Shown: positions 35,112 through 37,795 of the stretch, piece by piece
Layout of the letters: the number at the start of each line of letters is the position of its first letter
Numbering within the stretch: position 1 is the stretch's first letter
Origin: an uncultured Clostridia bacterium
GTDB taxonomy: Bacteria > Bacillota > Clostridia > Christensenellales > Aristaeellaceae
Reading direction: 5' to 3'
Length of the DNA: 37,795 bases
Assembly (NCBI GenBank): GCA_947631405.1
Contig: CANRLC010000022.1
Span: 1 to 37,795 of the forward strand
The notes under the pieces: model-generated
The model's database searches: none
The model's input: only the letters and a program-made list of their open reading frames with translations
What the model was told of the DNA's origin: nothing
Translations under genes and position numbers: made by a program

Positions 35112-35140
35112 TAGACAATTTGCACCCAATGGATTATCAT
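35112..35140 (+). promoter_or_regulatory. Candidate promoter with inverted repeat for the PL26-like gene
   Basis: TAGACA (35112-35117) and TATCAT (35135-35140) are 17 bp apart, each a five-of-six match. CATTGG (35102-35107) and CCAATG (35126-35131) form an inverted repeat that overlaps the -35 box and spacer and could be an operator. The leader would be about 370 nt. Confidence 0.5.
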
Positions 35141-35262
35141 AGACGCAGCGGCAGTCTGTCAAAAAAGGCTTTTCTCTCCCCCGGAGGGGGAGAAAAGACG
35201 AATTCTTTCCATGGTTGTTTGGCTTTTGAATCCAATCAAAAAGGATTTTGATGCTGAACATG

Positions 35263-35316
35263 GGTTTTCGACAAGCTGACGCGCGGCAAAGGCCGCGCCC
35301 AGTCTGTCAAAAAACC
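35263..35316 (+). repeat. Long near-palindrome, full copy of a hairpin repeat
   Basis: GGTTTTCGACAAGCTG and CAGTCTGTCAAAAAACC form the outer stem, GCGCGGC and GCCGCGC the inner one, around AAAG. Half copies occur at 35152-35166 (CAGTCTGTCAAAAAA) and 35466-35501. Confidence 0.75.
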
Positions 35317-35347
35317 AATTTCACTTTTGCTCGTAATCACGGAGGAT

Positions 35348-35426
35348 GCGGGGCTTTGCCCCGCCGCCCACCAAAGGGCTTTCCGGTCGCCCTTTGGAAA
35401 CCTTCGGCCCCCAAACTTTGAAGGTT
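35348..35426 (+). repeat. Stacked small hairpins
   Basis: Three consecutive hairpins: GCGGGGC-TTT-GCCCCGC (35348-35364), CCAAAGGG/CCCTTTGG (35371-35397) and AACCTTC/GAAGGTT (35399-35426). They recall, in style but not in sequence, the stacked palindromes of repeats A and B. Confidence 0.7.
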
Positions 35427-35465
35427 GTAAAAGCTTTTGAAGATTACGCAAGATAGCGCGATGAC

Positions 35466-35501
35466 TTTTTTGACAAGCTGACGCGCGGCAAAGGCCGCGC
35501 C
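35466..35501 (+). repeat. Half copy of the hairpin repeat, next to the PL26-like start
   Basis: Positions 35472-35501 are identical over 30 bases to 35270-35299. The repeat ends just before AAAGGAG, the ribosome binding site of the next gene, so a GCGCGGC/GCCGCGC hairpin forms directly upstream of translation initiation. Confidence 0.8.
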
Positions 35502-35517
35502 GAAAGGAGTGCGTGCG

Positions 35518-37719
35518 ATGATCCCCCTCTATTTTGAAGCGATCTATGCTACAGAGGCCCGGCCGGAGCCGTGCAGCGCGGCCGTCGCGCTGCGCCCGGG
35601 CGAATTGCAAAGCGCGGCGCGCGTGCGCGTCTACGACGAGACGGGCCGTCCCGTGCCCACGCAGGCGCGCGTCACGGCGCGCCATCCCGACGGCAGCGCG
35701 CGCTGGCTCCTCGTGTGCTTCATCGCGCGCGTGCCCGCGATGCGCTCCGCCGTCTACCAGCTCTCGCTGGACGGCGGCGAGGAGGCGGAGGGCTTTCCCC
35801 CGCTTGAGGCGACCCCCGCGGGCCTCGACGCCCCCGGCCTGTCGCTGCGCGTGAGCGAGCGGCCCGGCGCGCTCTTTGAGTCGATCGCAGCGGGCGGCGT
35901 CTCGTTGGGCGCGGATGCGATCGGCGCGCCGGAGCTCATCGACGCGCGCGGCGATCGCTACGATTTCGCCGTGGAGCGCTGGGAGGTCGCCGAGTGCGGC
36001 GAGGTCTGCGCCACGCTGCGCGCCGTGGGCTGGCACAGCCTGCGCGGCGAGCACCGCTACAAGGGCGAGATCGCCGTGACCGTGTGGCGCGATTCGCCCG
36101 CGTTCGAGCTGCGCTACCGCCTCGTCAACACGAGCTTGGAGCCGCTTGCCATCGGCAGCCTGACGATCGCGCACCGCCGCGGGCGCGGCGCAAATCCGCG
36201 CAGCGCCGTGGGAATCTCCAACTACAAGACGCGAACTCAAATCGGCGAGGGCGGCGCGCCGGTGAGCGTGACCATCGACGACCAGTTCCTGCTCTACGAG
36301 GCGAACGAGCACAACGCCGAGGTCTTCTTCGGCACGTTCTTCGCCGACTGCACGGACGAGACGGGCGGCCTGTGCGCGACGATCCATCAGGCGCAGCAGA
36401 ACTACCCCAAGGCCTTCTCGGCGGACGCCTGCGGCTGGCGGGCGATGCTCGTGCCGCAGGGCGTGGGCAGCGTGGTGATGCAGGGCGGCATGGCGCGCGA
36501 GACGCGGCTGCTGATCCATCCCCATGCAAAGGAGGAGAGCCTCGAAGCGCTCGCCGACGCCTCCACGCGCTACCAGATGCCCAACCGCCCGCGCGTGGAG
36601 CCGGAAATCTACGCGCGCAGCGGCGTGCTGGAGGACGTGTTCACCGCGGATCCGGATGTGGAAATGTTCCTCGAGGCGCAGGCGGACGCCCACGCGCGCT
36701 GCTACGGCATGCTCAACTGGGGCGACTCGCCGGACGCGGGCTACACGGCGCAGGGGCGCGGCGGCGGCGCGCCGGTGTGGACGAACAACGAATACGACTA
36801 TCCGCATGCCTGCGCGCTGCTCTACGCGCAGACGGGCGTGCGGCGCTATCTCGATTACCTGCTGGTCAGCGCGCGCCACTGGATGGACGTGGACATCTGC
36901 CATTACAGCGACGACCCGCTGCTGCTGGGCGGCCAGTGGGAGCACACGGCCGGGCACTGCATCGGCGGGCGCGTGATGTGCTCGCACCAGTGGGTCGAGG
37001 GGCTGCTCGACTACTATCACTTCACCGGGGACGAGGAGGCGCTGCGCGCCGCCGTCGGCATCGGCGAGGTCGACCTGCGGCTGCTGGAGACCCCGCAGTT
37101 CAAGACCCCCGGCGAGACGACCGCGCGCGAGACGGGCTGGGCGCTGCGCGCGTTTGTGGCGCTCTACAAGGAGACGAACGACGAGCGCTGGCTCGCCCCG
37201 TGCGATCGCATCGTCTCGCACTTCGCCGCGTGGGAGGAGCGTTACGGCCTGTGGCTCTCGCCCTACATGGACAACACGCGCATCCGCGTGGTCTTTATGA
37301 TCTCGGTCGCGGTCGCCAGCCTGATGCGCTATTACCGGGTGTGCCCGCAGGAGCGCGTGCGCGGGATGATCCTGCGCGCGGTGGACGACCTGCTCGATAA
37401 CGCGCGTCTGCCGAACGGGCTATTCTACTACAAGGAGCTGCCCAGCCTCAAGCGCTTTGGCAACAACCCGCTGGTGCTGGAGGCGCTCGCCATCGCCTAC
37501 GAGCTGACGGGCGACGCCAAATACCTGCGCGCGGGCCTGCCCACGCTGCGCTATGTGATGGGCAACCGGGCCGCAGGCTCCGCCGTGAGCGCCAAGCGCG
37601 TGGTGGGCGACGCGGTCGTCTGCGCCGGGCCGGGAACCAAGGGGTTCGCGCAGCTGATGCTCCCGGTGGCGTCCTTCTCCGCCGCCTGCTGCAGGGCGGG
37701 GCTGGATGTAGGCCGCTAA
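35518..37719 (+). CDS. PcRGLX-like (PL26-like) protein with RIFT-barrel N-terminus, no signal peptide
   Basis: This 733-residue protein starts at ATG 35518, since AAAGGAG (35503-35509) overlaps the alternative GTG at 35509. The N-terminal part, with YDETGRPVPTQARVTARHPDGSARWLLV, looks like the RIFT barrel of exo-rhamnogalacturonan lyases (PL26). The middle and C-terminal parts have helical-barrel features: NEYDYPHACALLYAQTG, GHCIGGRVMCSHQWVEGLLDYYHFTGDEEAL and LALAYELTGD-like repeats. PL26 enzymes cleave unsaturated units from rhamnogalacturonan; activity here is inferred. No signal peptide is seen, which fits a cytoplasmic role together with the pectinesterase. The alternative is another six-hairpin glycosidase-like family. 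The element end at 37720 follows the stop codon directly. Confidence 0.6.
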   Translation: MIPLYFEAIYATEARPEPCSAAVALRPGELQSAARVRVYDETGRPVPTQARVTARHPDGSARWLLVCFIARVPAMRSAVYQLSLDGGEEAEGFPPLEATPAGLDAPGLSLRVSERPGALFESIAAGGVSLGADAIGAPELIDARGDRYDFAVERWEVAECGEVCATLRAVGWHSLRGEHRYKGEIAVTVWRDSPAFELRYRLVNTSLEPLAIGSLTIAHRRGRGANPRSAVGISNYKTRTQIGEGGAPVSVTIDDQFLLYEANEHNAEVFFGTFFADCTDETGGLCATIHQAQQNYPKAFSADACGWRAMLVPQGVGSVVMQGGMARETRLLIHPHAKEESLEALADASTRYQMPNRPRVEPEIYARSGVLEDVFTADPDVEMFLEAQADAHARCYGMLNWGDSPDAGYTAQGRGGGAPVWTNNEYDYPHACALLYAQTGVRRYLDYLLVSARHWMDVDICHYSDDPLLLGGQWEHTAGHCIGGRVMCSHQWVEGLLDYYHFTGDEEALRAAVGIGEVDLRLLETPQFKTPGETTARETGWALRAFVALYKETNDERWLAPCDRIVSHFAAWEERYGLWLSPYMDNTRIRVVFMISVAVASLMRYYRVCPQERVRGMILRAVDDLLDNARLPNGLFYYKELPSLKRFGNNPLVLEALAIAYELTGDAKYLRAGLPTLRYVMGNRAAGSAVSAKRVVGDAVVCAGPGTKGFAQLMLPVASFSAACCRAGLDVGR

Positions 37720-37795
37720 TGTAGGTTTGTCAATCATCTTGGACAGGGAAGTTAGAGAGAAAGTCGCTGGGGGATGCCCAGTGAAGAGGACGCAT
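37720..37795 (+). mobile_element. Terminus of an IS-like element, continuing off the right edge
   Basis: It begins TGTAGG immediately after the TAA of the preceding gene and carries CATCTTGGACA at bases 16-26 (37735-37745), as at the left end of the window. An ATG at 37774 preceded by GGGGG opens a frame (MPSEEDA) that runs off the edge, 54 nt from the terminus; the left-end equivalent is 50 nt from its terminus. The rest of the sequence differs between the two ends, so these are related but different elements. ATGTAGG occurs twice (37707-37713 and 37719-37725) at the junction. Confidence 0.5.

Larger units (their letters stand above)
34999..35517. other. Gene-free, hairpin-rich intergenic region
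   Basis: Over 500 bp hold no convincing gene; the short frames present are low in quality and cross the hairpins. The left third is AT-rich. It contains a candidate promoter (35112-35140), a long hairpin (35169-35197: CTTTTCTC...GAGAAAAG) followed on the minus strand by TTTTTT, the 54-nt near-palindrome at 35263-35316, and stacked hairpins at 35348-35426. A 7-bp inverted repeat, CGTAATC (35332-35338) and GATTACG (35442-35448), encloses the stacked hairpins. Confidence 0.65.

Noticed and set aside
34971-35261. Opposed short frames of 88 and 96 codons in the ANTAR-PL26 intergenic region
   Set aside because: They have no credible ribosome binding site, unnatural composition, and cross a promoter, hairpins and repeats. 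The two overlap on opposite strands.
35348-35426. Possible CRISPR-like array of short repeats
   Set aside because: The elements are different hairpins rather than identical direct repeats with spacers, and no cas gene is present.

Overview
The window is a GC-rich (roughly two thirds G+C) stretch of a bacterial chromosome. It most resembles an uncultured, spore-forming member of the Clostridia (Firmicutes), perhaps near the Christensenellales. The pointers are a SpoIIP homologue and a GerMN-domain protein, a T-box leader in front of alaS, an RqcH/NFACT protein, an ANTAR regulator, and many sigma-A promoters with 17-bp spacers and TGnTATAAT extended -10 boxes. No plasmid, prophage or CRISPR array is visible. 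Placement below class level cannot be read from the sequence alone.

Layout. 1-80: the outward-pointing terminus of an IS-like element. 177-434: rpsT. 515-2729: a CapA-like phosphoesterase and a TagI DNA glycosylase, with a mosaic repeat between them. 2805-3250: a tRNA operon (Arg-His-Gln-Lys) with its promoter and terminator. 3286-7298 (minus strand): a YfcE-type phosphoesterase and RdgB, a frameshifted membrane protein, a secreted protein of unknown function, and a GerMN protein. 7489-9228: rqcH. 9297-10460: a sensor-less hybrid histidine kinase. 10756-12443: an operon of a phosphoribosyltransferase, a small membrane protein and an HELGH metalloprotein. 12755-20218 (minus strand): type IIA topoisomerase subunits B and A, miaA, and a T-box-controlled, unusually short alaS. 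20386-22874: DUF1614-like protein, SpoIIP and a YczE-type membrane protein.

23173-33018 (minus strand) is one tight seven-gene operon and the most unusual part of the window. In transcription order it encodes a secreted or lipoprotein Pro/Glu-rich protein, a secreted HlyD-like adaptor, a solute-binding protein with a propeller-like N-terminal half, two MalF/MalG-type permeases, a membrane-anchored HlyD-like adaptor, and an FtsX/MacB-type permease. No ATPase is encoded in the operon or elsewhere in the window. Divergent from it (33274-34260) is a pectinesterase without a signal peptide. Further right lie an ANTAR regulator with a degenerate receiver, a 610-bp hairpin-rich intergenic region, and a PL26-like (PcRGLX-like) protein, also without a signal peptide. 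Together these suggest uptake and cytoplasmic processing of pectin oligosaccharides, but the link between operon and enzymes is inference from position only.

The window ends at 37720-37795 with a second IS-like terminus. It shares its outer six bases and an 11-base internal block, at identical spacing, with the terminus at the left end. The non-coding DNA also holds a mosaic repeat family (three copies, each just downstream of an intrinsic terminator) and a separate hairpin family around 35150-35500.
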